The notes beneath the pieces are model-generated. The model saw only the letters and a program-made list of their open reading frames with translations. It had not been told where the DNA came from and made no database searches. From Anaerolineae bacterium (GTDB taxonomy: Bacteria > Chloroflexota > Anaerolineae > Promineifilales > Promineifilaceae), in NCBI GenBank assembly GCA_019637635.1, contig JAHBVI010000014.1:19541-83540 (forward strand): a DNA stretch of 64,000 bases, written 5' to 3'. Positions 15,274 to 25,086 of the stretch are shown here, piece after piece (the first letter of the stretch is position 1; every line of letters starts with the position of its first letter). The position numbers and the translations under genes were made by a program.

Positions 15274-17442
15274 CTACTTGATAAACAACATCTCCTGGTA
15301 CGTGGGCAGCGGCCACAAATCATCGGCTACCAGCCCTTCTAACTTGTCCACATAACTGCGCACGGCGTTCATGGCGGGCAAGATGGCGTCGCGGATGTGT
15401 GCGGCCTCGGCCAGCACATCGTCGGCTTCGTGGGCGGCAGCCAGTTCCAAGTCATCCACGCTCTGGTTCAGGCAGTCGGCCAGTTCGGTGAGGGTTTGCA
15501 ACACGGCCGTGTCTGCCTTCACCCCCGCCGCTTTCAAATTGGCCGCCGTCGCCGCCAGTTCATTCTGGTAACGCGCCGCCGCCGGGTAGATCATCGTCCG
15601 CGCCACTTCGGCGGTGATAGACGCTTCCACCTTCACTTCTTTGATGTACTGTTCCAGTTTCACATCCAACCGGCTCTTCGATTCGCGGGCGCTGAGGACG
15701 TTGTACTTTTCAAAGAGGGCAATCGCTTCCGGGGAGGCCAGTTCCGGCAGGGCGTCTACGGCCGTGCGTAAATTGGGCAATCCGCGCGATTCCGCTTCCC
15801 GGTGCCACGCTTCCGAATAGCCATCGCCGTTGAAAATGACCCGACCGTGGGCCACCATAATCTCTTGCAGGATGGTTTGTACGGCCGTGCTGAAATCGCC
15901 GGTCGCATTTTCCAATTTCGTGGCAATGTAATCCAACGACTCGGCCACAATCGTATTGAGCACCACCAATGGCCCGGCAATAGATTGGTTAGAACCCACC
16001 GCCCGGAACTCAAACTTGTTGCCCGTAAAGGCAAACGGGCTGGTGCGGTTGCGGTCGCCGGCATGTTTCGGCAGCGGCGGCAGCGTGTCTACCCCCACCG
16101 TCAGCACATCTTTGGACTTGGACGATTTCGCCCCGCCCGCTTTAATCTGCTCAAACACATCGGTCAATTGGTCGCCCAGGAAAATGGAGATGATGGCCGG
16201 CGGCGCTTCATTGGCCCCCAACCGGTGGTCATTCCCGGCCGAGGCAATGGAAGCCCGCAGCAGCGACGCATATTTGTCCACTGCCCGGATGATGGCCGCG
16301 CAAAAGACCAGGAAACGGGCATTTTCATGCGGTGTATCGCCCGGCTCCAGCAAATTGCCCTGGCTGGCATTGCCAAACGAGAAATTCAAATGTTTGCCCG
16401 ATCCATTCACCCCGGCAAACGGTTTTTCGTGCAAGATACAGGCCATGCCATACTTCTCGGCCACCCGCTTCAGCGTGGCCATGATCATTTGCTGATGGTC
16501 GGCGGCCACGTTGGCGTTTTCATACACCGGGGCAATTTCATACTGCGCCGGGGCCACTTCATTGTGGCGGGTTTTGACGGGCACACCTAATTTGTACAGT
16601 TCCCGCTCTGCTTCCAACATGCAGGCCAGCACTCGCTCCGTGATCGCCCCAAAGTAATGGTCTTCCAATTCCTGACCTTTGGGCGGTTTCGCGCCAAAAA
16701 GGGTGCGCCCGGCATTGAGCAAATCGGGCCGTGCCATGTAAAAGTTGCGGTCAATCAGGAAGTATTCCTGCTCTGGCCCGGCCGTGGCCGTCACCAGCGC
16801 GCCATCGTCATGCCCAAACAATTTGAGGATGCGCTGCGCCTGCTCGTTCAACACCTTCATCGAGCGCAGCAGCGGCGTTTTCTTGTCCAGTGCTTCGCCC
16901 GTCCAGGAGACGAAAGCGGTGGGGATGCACAAGATGGTGCCGTTGGGGTTTTCCAGGATGTAAGCCGGGCTGGTCACGTCCCAGGCGGTGTATCCGCGCG
17001 CTTCAAAGGTGGCCCGGATGCCGCCGGTGGGGAAGCTGGAACCGTCCGGTTCACCCTGGATGAGCTGGTCACCACTGAATTCGGTCACGGCCGTGCCGCT
17101 GCCATTCGGTGACAAAAAGCTGTCGTGTTTCTCGGCCGTCAGCCCCGTCAACGGGTAAAAGACGTGGGCATAATGGGTGGCCCCCTTCTCAATGGCCCAA
17201 TCCTTCATGGCGGCGGCTACCACGTCCGCCGTTGACAATTCCAACGGCTTGCCTTCGGCAATCGTCTGCACCAGTGACTTATACACCGCCTTCGGCAGGC
17301 GCTGCTTCATCACGGCCAGGCTAAACACATTCTGCGCAAACACCTCTTGCGAGGGCGTTTCCGCAAAGTTCAACGGCTCTGAAATCGGCTTGTAATTAAT
17401 TACCGCCGAAATGGCCTTTAATCGCGCTGAATTTCCACTCAT
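15274..17442 (-). CDS. glnN: Type III glutamine synthetase GlnN
   Basis: Glutamine synthetase makes glutamine from glutamate, ammonia and ATP. The 722-residue length and N-terminus are those of the large type III (GSIII) enzymes, not the 450-residue type I. Family blocks include [48 protein letters not shown] (metal-binding glutamates), [19 protein letters not shown] and [13 protein letters not shown]. The C-terminal helical region (about 590-722) is typical of GSIII. The start at 17442 follows a GGAG-type site. The gene lies downstream of an unknown gene and amt on the same strand and opposite gltBD, so the block covers ammonium uptake and the GS-GOGAT cycle. Confidence 0.96.
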   Translation of the reverse strand: MSGNSARLKAISAVINYKPISEPLNFAETPSQEVFAQNVFSLAVMKQRLPKAVYKSLVQTIAEGKPLELSTADVVAAAMKDWAIEKGATHYAHVFYPLTGLTAEKHDSFLSPNGSGTAVTEFSGDQLIQGEPDGSSFPTGGIRATFEARGYTAWDVTSPAYILENPNGTILCIPTAFVSWTGEALDKKTPLLRSMKVLNEQAQRILKLFGHDDGALVTATAGPEQEYFLIDRNFYMARPDLLNAGRTLFGAKPPKGQELEDHYFGAITERVLACMLEAERELYKLGVPVKTRHNEVAPAQYEIAPVYENANVAADHQQMIMATLKRVAEKYGMACILHEKPFAGVNGSGKHLNFSFGNASQGNLLEPGDTPHENARFLVFCAAIIRAVDKYASLLRASIASAGNDHRLGANEAPPAIISIFLGDQLTDVFEQIKAGGAKSSKSKDVLTVGVDTLPPLPKHAGDRNRTSPFAFTGNKFEFRAVGSNQSIAGPLVVLNTIVAESLDYIATKLENATGDFSTAVQTILQEIMVAHGRVIFNGDGYSEAWHREAESRGLPNLRTAVDALPELASPEAIALFEKYNVLSARESKSRLDVKLEQYIKEVKVEASITAEVARTMIYPAAARYQNELAATAANLKAAGVKADTAVLQTLTELADCLNQSVDDLELAAAHEADDVLAEAAHIRDAILPAMNAVRSYVDKLEGLVADDLWPLPTYQEMLFIK

Positions 17443-17489
17443 GGTAAAACTCTCCTTATAAATTGATTTGCACCTTTCTAAAAAAAAAG

Positions 17490-17528
17490 TAATTGAGTAA
17501 TTGGGTAATTACCCAATTACCCAATTAC
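17490..17528. repeat. Short-unit hairpin upstream of glnN
   Basis: GTAATTGAGTAATTGGGTAA is followed directly by its complement TTACCCAATTACCCAATTAC. Here the unit is 8 nt rather than 7. The hairpin covers the last bases of the preceding unknown gene. Confidence 0.8.
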
Positions 17529-18449
17529 AATTCCTCTCCGTTCCAAATCCACCGCTACCCGCGCCCGCAGGTCATCTTCGTTGTGGCCCAGGTAGAGGCT
17601 GAATCGCCCTTCGTCGGGGCGCTCTTCCAGCGCCAGGTAGATATTGCCAATGAGATACACCGGCAGCGTCAACCCATTCACCGTCACGGCGTCGCCTTCC
17701 CGCAGGCCAGATTTCAACTGCCCCCAAACTTCTGGGAAGAGGCGATCCGGCCGCAAGTCAAACGTATCCCGCAGCCGCCTGTCCGTCTTTAAGGCTGCCG
17801 ACACCATTTGCTGCAATTCCCATACCTCCAGGCCGCCGTTAATGGGTACCTGACGCCGTTCGTCGGCGGCGTAACAGTAAATGTGTTTACCGTCGCTGGC
17901 CTCAAACACCGGCGCCCAGAAGTCCACTTCGCCGGGCACACGCTTCTTCAGGTAAAAAATGGGACGGCGCAGGCCCAACGTCTTCATGTTAAGGCCGCGC
18001 ACATGCAGCTTGTCGCTTAACCCCTTTTCACCCAGAATGCCGGCCGCGTGTAAATAATCGGTCAGATATTCGCGCACCTTGGCCAGTTCCACGTGCCGGA
18101 ACACCGGGCCGCCGGGCGTGGTGGCATACACCTCGCTGCCGATGGTGTAGACCGGATAAATGCCTCCGGCGCGGCGGGCGATGAAGAGATAGGTGGGCAA
18201 ACGCGCCAGGCTGATCAGGCGAGGCAAAAAGCGGCTGATTTTGCCGGGCAGCGCCTCCGGTCGTTCGCTTTCCAACACCCAACCGGCAATGTTGACGGCA
18301 AAGCTCTTTTTCATCCCCTGATAGTTCACTTCCACCGGTACATAAAAGACGGAACCGGCGTCAATGGTCGCCGTCACAATATCCACACGTACATGAAAAG
18401 GCACGGTTTTTTCGTCTCCGTTGCTGTTGGGTTCGAGTGTGAGTTTCAT
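17517..18449 (-). CDS. Unknown soluble protein between amt and glnN
   Basis: A 310-residue protein with no signal peptide, no membrane segment and no motif that I can assign. The N-terminal third is beta-rich (VPFHVRVDIVTATIDAGSVF), followed by a basic hydrophobic segment (ISRFLPRLISLARLPTYLFI) and a mixed C-terminal half with PGEVDFWAPVFEASDGKHIY. It sits in a same-strand row between the ammonium transporter and type III glutamine synthetase, so a nitrogen-related role is a fair guess. Both flanking spacers carry repeat hairpins, so transcription may be uncoupled. It may be a Chloroflexota-specific conserved hypothetical. Confidence 0.75.
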   Translation of the reverse strand: MKLTLEPNSNGDEKTVPFHVRVDIVTATIDAGSVFYVPVEVNYQGMKKSFAVNIAGWVLESERPEALPGKISRFLPRLISLARLPTYLFIARRAGGIYPVYTIGSEVYATTPGGPVFRHVELAKVREYLTDYLHAAGILGEKGLSDKLHVRGLNMKTLGLRRPIFYLKKRVPGEVDFWAPVFEASDGKHIYCYAADERRQVPINGGLEVWELQQMVSAALKTDRRLRDTFDLRPDRLFPEVWGQLKSGLREGDAVTVNGLTLPVYLIGNIYLALEERPDEGRFSLYLGHNEDDLRARVAVDLERRGIVIG

Positions 18450-18460
18450 AACAACCTCAA

Positions 18461-18518
18461 AGAGATTGGAGATTAGAGATTGGAGATTGACATCTCTAAT
18501 CTCTAATCTCCAATCTCC
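18461..18518. repeat. GGAGATT-type hairpin between amt and the unknown gene
   Basis: Units GAGATTG/GAGATTA on the top strand (18461-18490) are followed by the complementary CTCTAAT/CTCCAAT units (18492-18518). Confidence 0.85.
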
Positions 18519-18524
18519 ATACTA

Positions 18525-19928
18525 TCAATCTCCCGCCGCCGCCAGCGCATCCGTACCTACGGCCGTTGGCCCAAATTCCGGGTAGCTGGTGGTGAAATGT
18601 TCGGAGATGTCCAGCCCTTCGATCTCTTCTTTTTCGGAGACGCGCACGCCAATGGTCACTTTCATGGCATAAAACAGCGCCCCCATGGTGGCAAAGGCCC
18701 ACAGAGAGATGACTACCGTACCCAACAATTGCACACCTAACTGGGCAAAACCGCCGCCATAAAATAGACCGGCAATTGGCCCCATGCCGGTGAATTCACC
18801 GACGGCCGGCGCCGCCAACAGCCCAACGGCAATGGTGCCCCACATGCCGTTCAGACCATGCACCGCCACCGCGCCCACCGGGTCATCTACCTTCAACACC
18901 CGCTCTACAAAAACCAGGCCAAAGACCAGCACGGCGCCAGCGACCAGACCGACAATAATCGCGCCACCCATCGTCACATTGGCAGTACCGGCGGTAATAC
19001 CTACCAGACCGGCCAGCGTGCCGTTCAGCGCCATTTCGGTGGACGGATGGCCTGCCTTAAACCAGTTGATGATCAGGGCAGACAACGCGGCGGCGGCGGC
19101 GGCGGTGGTGGTGGTGACGGCAATGTAACCCAGGCTGGCATTCATGCCGGACAGCGTGGAACCGGCGTTAAACCCAAACCAACCCATCCACAGGACAAAG
19201 ACGCCCAGCGCCGCCAGCGTCAGGCTGTGGCCGGGGATGGCGTTGCTGCTGCCATCTTTGTTGTATTTGCCGATGCGCGGGCCAAGCACCCAGGCCGCCG
19301 CCAGCGCCGCAAACCCACCACAGGCATGAACCAGCGTGGAACCGGCGAAGTCCACAAACCCCCGTTCGGCCAGCCAGCCGCCGCCCCACAGCCAATGGCC
19401 GGAGATGGGGTAAATGAGGGCGGTCATCACCGCGCTGTAGATGAGGTAGCTTTTGAACTTCAGCCGTTCGGCCACCGCCCCGGAGACGATGGTGGCGGCT
19501 GCCCCGGCGAACATCAACTGGAACAGGTAGTTGGTCCAGTCATACCCGGCTTCTGCGCCCAGGGAAAGTTCCGACAGGAAAAAGTTGCTGGTGCCAATGA
19601 GACCGGCTTTGTCTGCGCCATACATCAGGCCAAAACCAACGGCATAAAAGAGGATGGCGGCCATACAAAAGTCCATCAGGTTCTTCATCAGCAGGTTGGC
19701 GGCGTTTTTGGCGCGGGAAAAACCGCTTTCTACCATGGCAAAACCGGCCTGCATCCAGAAAACCAGCACGGCGCCTAAAAAGAGCCAGATGGTGTCAATC
19801 TGAATGGCGATGGTACCGGCGGCTACTTCTTCTTCCTGGGCAAAGGCCCGGCCGCTAAAAAGGACGAACAAGGCGGCGAGCGCCAATGCCATTGAACCTA
19901 TTTTGATCAGTCTGATATTGCGTAACAT
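18525..19928 (-). CDS. amt: Ammonium transporter Amt
   Basis: A 467-residue Amt/Mep/Rh channel for ammonium uptake in the cytoplasmic membrane. The N-terminus has a cleavable signal (about 1-30, ending FSGRAFAQ) before eleven expected membrane helices. Family landmarks are the AMVESGFSRAKNAANLLMKN segment, the first pore histidine in DFAGSTLVHACGG and the second in AVAVHGLNGMWGT. The C-terminal cytosolic tail (SEKEEIEGLDISEHF) is normally the part contacted by a PII protein, but no glnK is beside it. The stop overlaps no other gene; a repeat hairpin follows. The leader upstream holds two hairpins that may attenuate expression. Confidence 0.96.
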   Translation of the reverse strand: MLRNIRLIKIGSMALALAALFVLFSGRAFAQEEEVAAGTIAIQIDTIWLFLGAVLVFWMQAGFAMVESGFSRAKNAANLLMKNLMDFCMAAILFYAVGFGLMYGADKAGLIGTSNFFLSELSLGAEAGYDWTNYLFQLMFAGAAATIVSGAVAERLKFKSYLIYSAVMTALIYPISGHWLWGGGWLAERGFVDFAGSTLVHACGGFAALAAAWVLGPRIGKYNKDGSSNAIPGHSLTLAALGVFVLWMGWFGFNAGSTLSGMNASLGYIAVTTTTAAAAAALSALIINWFKAGHPSTEMALNGTLAGLVGITAGTANVTMGGAIIVGLVAGAVLVFGLVFVERVLKVDDPVGAVAVHGLNGMWGTIAVGLLAAPAVGEFTGMGPIAGLFYGGGFAQLGVQLLGTVVISLWAFATMGALFYAMKVTIGVRVSEKEEIEGLDISEHFTTSYPEFGPTAVGTDALAAAGD

Positions 19929-19956
19929 CCTGTTTCTTCTCCTTAAAATTTGTGTT

Positions 19957-19991
19957 CAGACCTGACAGGTTTTTGAAAACCTGTCAGGTCT
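19957..19991. repeat. ACCTGACAGGT inverted repeat in the amt leader
   Basis: CAGACCTGACAGGTTTTTGA pairs with AAACCTGTCAGGTCT directly after. The same repeat is at 3236-3294 and 52486-52516. Confidence 0.8.
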
Positions 19992-20000
19992 ACCGATGAA

Positions 20001-20062
20001 CAAAACAAAAAGGACGCCTGGTGTAGAAATGGGGAGGAATTCATTTCCACAGCAGGCGTCCT
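20001..20062 (-). terminator. Terminator-like hairpin in the amt leader
   Basis: On the minus strand AGGACGCCTG and CAGGCGTCCT pair perfectly and the stem extends through TGGAAAT/ATTTCTA. The hairpin is followed by TTTTTGTTTTG. It lies about 80-130 nt upstream of the amt start with no other minus-strand gene before it, so it is best explained as an attenuator for amt. No known riboswitch class is recognised. Confidence 0.55.
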
Positions 20063-20360
20063 GGCCTTCACGAATTATTTGATTGTGGTGTCACGGCCGT
20101 AACCGCCACACGCTGCTAAGTCTATCCGATGGGGGGCACGGCCGTCAATTTTTCAAAACTGTTGAAATTGTTGATTGTGATTTTGTACACAATACACAGT
20201 ATTCGCCCCTACCTGCCTCCCTTATACTAATTAAATTAAACTGGACACAAGTATAAGTGAGTATTGTCTCTGCAGCCTGATGTGGCCGCAGACCGTTCTT
20301 TACCAAAGATTAGTTAACATAGGGTTGGCGTTTTGACGCCGGAGAATGAGGAAAGGAAGA

Positions 20361-23300
20361 ATGAAGGAGTTACAAGACCAACAACCGGAGGAAGTTGACC
20401 AGCAAGGCGAGCAACGTTTGGCCGTCGGGTATCCGGCAGCGCAGGGTTTGTATGACCCGCAGTTTGAACGGGACGCCTGTGGCATGGGCTTTGTGGTGGA
20501 TGTGTACGGCCGTGCCTGCCACGACATTGTGCAAAAAGCCCTCACCGTTGTAGACCATCTCACCCATCGCGGCGCCAAAGGGGCCGAAGCCACCACCGGC
20601 GACGGCGCCGGCATGATGGTGCAAATCCCCCACCAATTTTTACAAAAGGTCTGTACCCAGGAGGGGTTTACCCTCCCCGAACCGGGGCAATACGGCGTGG
20701 GCATGGTCTTCCTCTCTCCCAACGACCGCCAGCTTCGCCGACAACAACGCCACTTTGCCCAAATTGTGGCCGAAGAAGGGCAGCAGCTTTTGGGGTGGCG
20801 GGCCGTACCCACGAACAATTCAGGCTTAGGGGCCAGCGCCCTGGCCGGGGAACCATTTATCCAACAAGTTTTTATCCAAAAAAATAATGACATGACCGGA
20901 CAGCTTGCGTTTGAACGCAAGCTGTTTGTTATCCGCAAACGGGCCGAGCGGGAAATTGAAGGCAAACCGTTTTATTTTGCTTCGCTTTCCAGCCGCACCC
21001 TGGTTTACAAAGGGATGCTGCTGGGCGAGCAGTTGGGCGGTTACTTCCCTGACCTGCACGACCCCGATTTCCACTCCGCCATCGCCCTGGTGCATTCCCG
21101 CTTCAGCACCAATACCTTTCCCAGTTGGGAACGCGCCCACCCGTACCGCTACGTTATCCACAACGGCGAGATTAACACCGTGCAGGGGAACGTGAACTGG
21201 CTGCGGGCGCGGGAAAAGTTGTTTGCCACCGAAGCGTTCGGCGACGACCTGCCTAAAGTGCTGCCCCTCATTGATCCCAACGGCAGCGACACGGCCATGT
21301 TCGATAACTGCCTGGAATTCCTGGCGCTCACCGGCCGCAGCCTGCCCCATGCGGTGATGATGATGATCCCCGAACCCTGGGAAAAGAACGAGGAGATGTG
21401 TGACGCCAAAAAGGCGTTCTACGAATTCCACAGCCACCTGATGGAACCGTGGGACGGCCCCGCTTCTATCGGCTTTAGCGATGGCACGGTGGTGGGGGCG
21501 GTGTTGGATCGGAATGGGTTACGGCCGTCGCGCTACACCGTCACCAAAGATGGCCTGGTCATCATGGCCTCCGAAACCGGCGTGGTAGACATCCCCCCGG
21601 AAAACGTGGCCTACAAAGGTCGTCTGCAACCGGGCCGGATGCTGCTGGTAGATACGGCCCAGGGCTGCCTGATTAGCGACGAAGAACTGAAACACACCCT
21701 GGCCGAAGAGCATCCCTACCGCGACTGGATCAATCAACACACCGTTGATCTGGCTGACTTGCGCCACCAGACATCCGATTTCTTTGAGAAATCGGATGTC
21801 TTTCAAAGTGACGCCACCCTCATTCAACAGCAGCAGGCGTTCGGTTACACCTTTGAAGACCTGCGTGTGTTGATGACCCCCATGGCCCGCGACGGGCAGG
21901 AAGCGATTGGCTCCATGGGCGACGATACCCCGCTGTCCATCCTTTCCGACAAACCGCAGCCGCTCTACAACTACTTCAAGCAGCTATTCGCCCAGGTGAC
22001 AAACCCACCGCTGGACGCCATCCGCGAAGAACTTGTCACCAGCACCCTCACCTGGCTGGGCGCGGAAGGCAATTTACTAGACGCCCGGCCGGCCGACTGC
22101 CGCCGCATCCGCCTGCCCCATCCCATCCTTACCGACGAACAACTGGCGCAGCTACAGCACATCCAACTAGATGGGTTCCAGGCAGCCACGCTGCCCATCC
22201 TGTATGACCCCAACAAAGGCGGCCCCGGTCTGGAAAAGGCGCTGGACGATCTCTTTTTCCACGCCGACGAAGCGATTGCGGCCGGCGCGAATCTGCTCAT
22301 TCTGTCTGACCGCAACGTCGGCCGTTACCGGGCGGGCATACCGGCGCTGCTGGCTACCGCCGGGCTGCACCACCACCTCATCCGCACCGGGCAGCGTACC
22401 CGCGTCAGCCTGATCATCGAATCGGGCGAGCCACGCGAAGTGCATCATTTTGCCGTGTTATTTGGTTACGGCGCGGACGCCGTCAACCCGTACCTGGCCT
22501 ATGCCTCGATTAGTGACATCATCGAGAAGGGGCTGCTCACCGATGTGACGATGAAAGAGGGCGTGAAACATTACATCAAGGCGATCAGCAAGGGGGTGGT
22601 GAAAACGATGTCCAAGATGGGCATTTCCACCATCCAGAGCTATCGCGGCGCGCAAATTTTTGAGGCGTTGGGTTTACATAAGTCGGTGGTGAACCAATAC
22701 TTCACCGGCACGCCCTCCCGGATTCAGGGGGCGGATATGAACCTGATTGCCAGAGAGGTGGAGATGCGTCACAAGGCGGCGTTCCCAGAACGGCCGTCGA
22801 ACGGACATGCCCTTCCCCCCGGCGGCCGTTACCAATGGCGCGAAGATGGCGAACATCACCTGTTCAATCCCAGCACCATCCACCGCCTGCAACACGCCGT
22901 GCGCAACAACGATTACGACGCCTACAAAGCCTACGCCCGCGACGTGAACGACCATTCACAGCAGTTAGCCACCCTGCGCGGCCTGTTCAAACTGAAATTC
23001 GCCGCCCAACCCATCCCGCTAGACGAAGTGGAATCGGTGGAATCCATCTGCCGCCGCTTTAAGTCCGGGGCCATGTCTTATGGCTCGATTAGCAAAGAAG
23101 CGCACGAAGCGCTCGCCCGCGCCATGAACGCCATCGGCGGCCGTTCCAACACCGGCGAAGGCGGCGAAGACCCGGCCCGCTTCCAGGATGACCGCATCAG
23201 CAAGATTAAGCAGGTGGCCAGCGGTCGGTTTGGCGTCACCAGCGAATACCTGGTCAGCGCCGAAGAGATTCAAATTAAAATGGCGCAAGGGGCCAAACCG

Positions 23301-25001
23301 GGTGAAGGCGGGCAGTTGCCCGGCCGTAAGGTGTACCCCTGGATCGCCAAAGTACGCCACTCCACCCCCGGCGTGGGCCTCATCTCACCGCCGCCGCACC
23401 ATGACATTTACTCTATCGAAGACCTGGCACAGCTCATTTTTGACCTGAAAAACGCCAATCCACAAGCCCGGATCAACGTCAAGCTGGTGTCAGAAGTAGG
23501 TGTGGGCACGATTGCCGCCGGAGTCGCCAAAGGACACGCCGATGTCATCCTCATCAGTGGACATGACGGCGGCACGGGCGCGTCGCCGCAGACGAGCATC
23601 AAACATGCCGGGCTGCCCTGGGAATTGGGCGTGGCCGAAGCGCACCAGACGTTGCTGATGAACGGTCTGCGCGACCGGGTGGTGGTGGAAACGGACGGCC
23701 AACTCAAAACAGGGCGGGACGTGATTATCGCCGCGCTGCTGGGGGCGGAGGAGTTTGGTTTTGCCACCGCGCCGCTGGTGGCGCTGGGCTGCATTATGAT
23801 GCGCGTCTGCCATCTGGATACCTGCCCGGTGGGGGTAGCCACACAAAATCCCGAACTGCGTAAAAAATTCGCCGGGAAGCCGGAGCATGTGATCAACTTT
23901 ATGCGCTTTATTGCCCAGGATATGCGCGAGATTATGGCGCAGTTGGGTGTGCGTACCATTGATGAACTGGTGGGGCGCGCCGATTTGCTGGAAGTGAGCG
24001 ACGCCATTAACCATTGGAAATTGCGCGGGCTGAACCTGATGCCCATTCTCTACCGGCCCAACCCGGAAGGCGAGAAGGAGCATTTGCAGGCGGACGGCCG
24101 TAAACGCCCGCAACAACACGGCATTGACGATACCCTGGACGCCACCGTGCTGCTCGATTTCTGCCAGCCGGCCATTGAAAACGGTGAACGGGTTTCCGGC
24201 ACATTTGCCATTCGCAACGTGCATCGCACGGTGGGCACAATGGTGGGCAGCGCGATTACCCGGCGGCAGGGGGCCAACGGCCTGCCCGCCGACAGCATCT
24301 CGCTCCGTTTTGTCGGTTCTGCCGGGCAAAGTTTTGGCGCCTTTGTACCCAAAGGCATGACCTTGCAGTTGGAAGGGGATGCCAATGATTACCTGGGCAA
24401 AGGGTTGTCCGGCGGCAAGATCATTGTCACGCCGCCCGCCGCCGCCACCTTCCTGCCTGAAGATAACATCATCGTCGGCAACGTGGCCTTTTACGGGGCG
24501 ACGGATGGGCAGGCGTATATCAACGGCATGGCGGGGGAGCGGTTCTGTGTGCGCAATTCAGGGGTCACGGCCGTTGTCGAAGGCGTGGGCGACCATGGCT
24601 GTGAATATATGACCGGGGGTCGTGTGGTTGTATTAGGCCAGACGGGGCGCAACTTTGCCGCCGGCATGTCTGGCGGGGTGGCGTATGTGTGGGATGGCGA
24701 CGGCCGTTTTGACCAACGCTGCAACCCGGAAATGGTAGACCTGGAACCGGTCACCAACGGCGACATTGAAACCCTCTATAACCTCATTCTCGGCCACGCC
24801 CAATACACCGACAGCAAACGCGCCTGGGATATTTTGGCCCGCTGGGAAGAGACGCTGCCCATGTTCGTCAAGGTGATGCCCCGCGACTACAAAACCGTGC
24901 TGGAAGCGGCCGCCGAGGTGCAAACCACCAGCGCCCTCTCCGGCGAAGAACTGGCTATAGCTGCTTTTCGGCAGAGTCAGGGTAACAAAGTATTAGCATA
25001 A
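20361..25001 (+). CDS. gltB: Glutamate synthase large subunit GltB
   Basis: The large GOGAT subunit moves the amide of glutamine onto 2-oxoglutarate to give two glutamates, in a complex with GltD. The product is 1546 residues from the ATG at 20361. After a propeptide of about 35 residues the N-terminal nucleophile Cys appears in RDACGMGF. The glutaminase domain (about 36-430) is followed by the central domain, the FMN-binding synthase domain (about 860-1240, with [21 protein letters not shown] and [12 protein letters not shown]), the 3Fe-4S cysteines in [19 protein letters not shown], and the C-terminal beta-helix with repeated Gly-rich turns. Two perfect palindromes sit inside the frame at 20900-20925 and 21770-21800. 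gltD follows after a heptamer hairpin. Confidence 0.97.
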   Translation: MKELQDQQPEEVDQQGEQRLAVGYPAAQGLYDPQFERDACGMGFVVDVYGRACHDIVQKALTVVDHLTHRGAKGAEATTGDGAGMMVQIPHQFLQKVCTQEGFTLPEPGQYGVGMVFLSPNDRQLRRQQRHFAQIVAEEGQQLLGWRAVPTNNSGLGASALAGEPFIQQVFIQKNNDMTGQLAFERKLFVIRKRAEREIEGKPFYFASLSSRTLVYKGMLLGEQLGGYFPDLHDPDFHSAIALVHSRFSTNTFPSWERAHPYRYVIHNGEINTVQGNVNWLRAREKLFATEAFGDDLPKVLPLIDPNGSDTAMFDNCLEFLALTGRSLPHAVMMMIPEPWEKNEEMCDAKKAFYEFHSHLMEPWDGPASIGFSDGTVVGAVLDRNGLRPSRYTVTKDGLVIMASETGVVDIPPENVAYKGRLQPGRMLLVDTAQGCLISDEELKHTLAEEHPYRDWINQHTVDLADLRHQTSDFFEKSDVFQSDATLIQQQQAFGYTFEDLRVLMTPMARDGQEAIGSMGDDTPLSILSDKPQPLYNYFKQLFAQVTNPPLDAIREELVTSTLTWLGAEGNLLDARPADCRRIRLPHPILTDEQLAQLQHIQLDGFQAATLPILYDPNKGGPGLEKALDDLFFHADEAIAAGANLLILSDRNVGRYRAGIPALLATAGLHHHLIRTGQRTRVSLIIESGEPREVHHFAVLFGYGADAVNPYLAYASISDIIEKGLLTDVTMKEGVKHYIKAISKGVVKTMSKMGISTIQSYRGAQIFEALGLHKSVVNQYFTGTPSRIQGADMNLIAREVEMRHKAAFPERPSNGHALPPGGRYQWREDGEHHLFNPSTIHRLQHAVRNNDYDAYKAYARDVNDHSQQLATLRGLFKLKFAAQPIPLDEVESVESICRRFKSGAMSYGSISKEAHEALARAMNAIGGRSNTGEGGEDPARFQDDRISKIKQVASGRFGVTSEYLVSAEEIQIKMAQGAKPGEGGQLPGRKVYPWIAKVRHSTPGVGLISPPPHHDIYSIEDLAQLIFDLKNANPQARINVKLVSEVGVGTIAAGVAKGHADVILISGHDGGTGASPQTSIKHAGLPWELGVAEAHQTLLMNGLRDRVVVETDGQLKTGRDVIIAALLGAEEFGFATAPLVALGCIMMRVCHLDTCPVGVATQNPELRKKFAGKPEHVINFMRFIAQDMREIMAQLGVRTIDELVGRADLLEVSDAINHWKLRGLNLMPILYRPNPEGEKEHLQADGRKRPQQHGIDDTLDATVLLDFCQPAIENGERVSGTFAIRNVHRTVGTMVGSAITRRQGANGLPADSISLRFVGSAGQSFGAFVPKGMTLQLEGDANDYLGKGLSGGKIIVTPPAAATFLPEDNIIVGNVAFYGATDGQAYINGMAGERFCVRNSGVTAVVEGVGDHGCEYMTGGRVVVLGQTGRNFAAGMSGGVAYVWDGDGRFDQRCNPEMVDLEPVTNGDIETLYNLILGHAQYTDSKRAWDILARWEETLPMFVKVMPRDYKTVLEAAAEVQTTSALSGEELAIAAFRQSQGNKVLA
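20900..20925 (+). repeat. Perfect palindrome inside gltB
   Basis: ACAGCTTGCGTT, a TG spacer and AACGCAAGCTGT form a perfect 12-bp-arm hairpin inside the glutaminase domain coding sequence (residues [11 protein letters not shown]). Confidence 0.8.
21770..21800 (+). repeat. Perfect 31-bp palindrome inside gltB
   Basis: GACATCCGATTTCT, a TTG loop and AGAAATCGGATGTC form a perfect 14-bp-arm hairpin. It encodes [10 protein letters not shown] in a poorly conserved linker of GltB, between the PYRDWINQH segment and [11 protein letters not shown]. An in-frame insertion of a small palindromic element is likely. Confidence 0.8.
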
Positions 25002-25003
25002 AT

Positions 25004-25079
25004 GGGATTGGAGATTGGAGATTAGAGATTGGAGATTAGCTCAATCTCCAATCTCTAATCTCCAATCTCTAATCTCTCT
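25004..25079. repeat. GGAGATT-type hairpin between gltB and gltD
   Basis: Five or so 7-nt units (GGAGATT, AGAGATT) are followed by about six complementary units. The gltB stop (25001) is just before it and the gltD ATG (25087) just after. Confidence 0.88.
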
Positions 25080-25086
25080 TCAAAAC

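Larger units (their letters stand above)
19929..20360. other. Divergent amt/gltB control region
   Basis: No gene is supported here. The left part belongs to the amt leader and holds two hairpins. The right part should hold both promoters. TATACT at 20223-20228 could be the -10 of gltB, but no good -35 is present, as in activator-dependent promoters. The dyad AATACACAGTATT (20191-20203) and nearby TTGTACACAATAC are possible regulator sites. The gltB ribosome binding site (AGGAAAGGA) favours the start at 20361 over 20346. Confidence 0.5.

Noticed and set aside
25015..25086. N-terminal extension of GltD
   Set aside because: The added residues are a translation of the heptamer hairpin; the family N-terminus begins at 25087.
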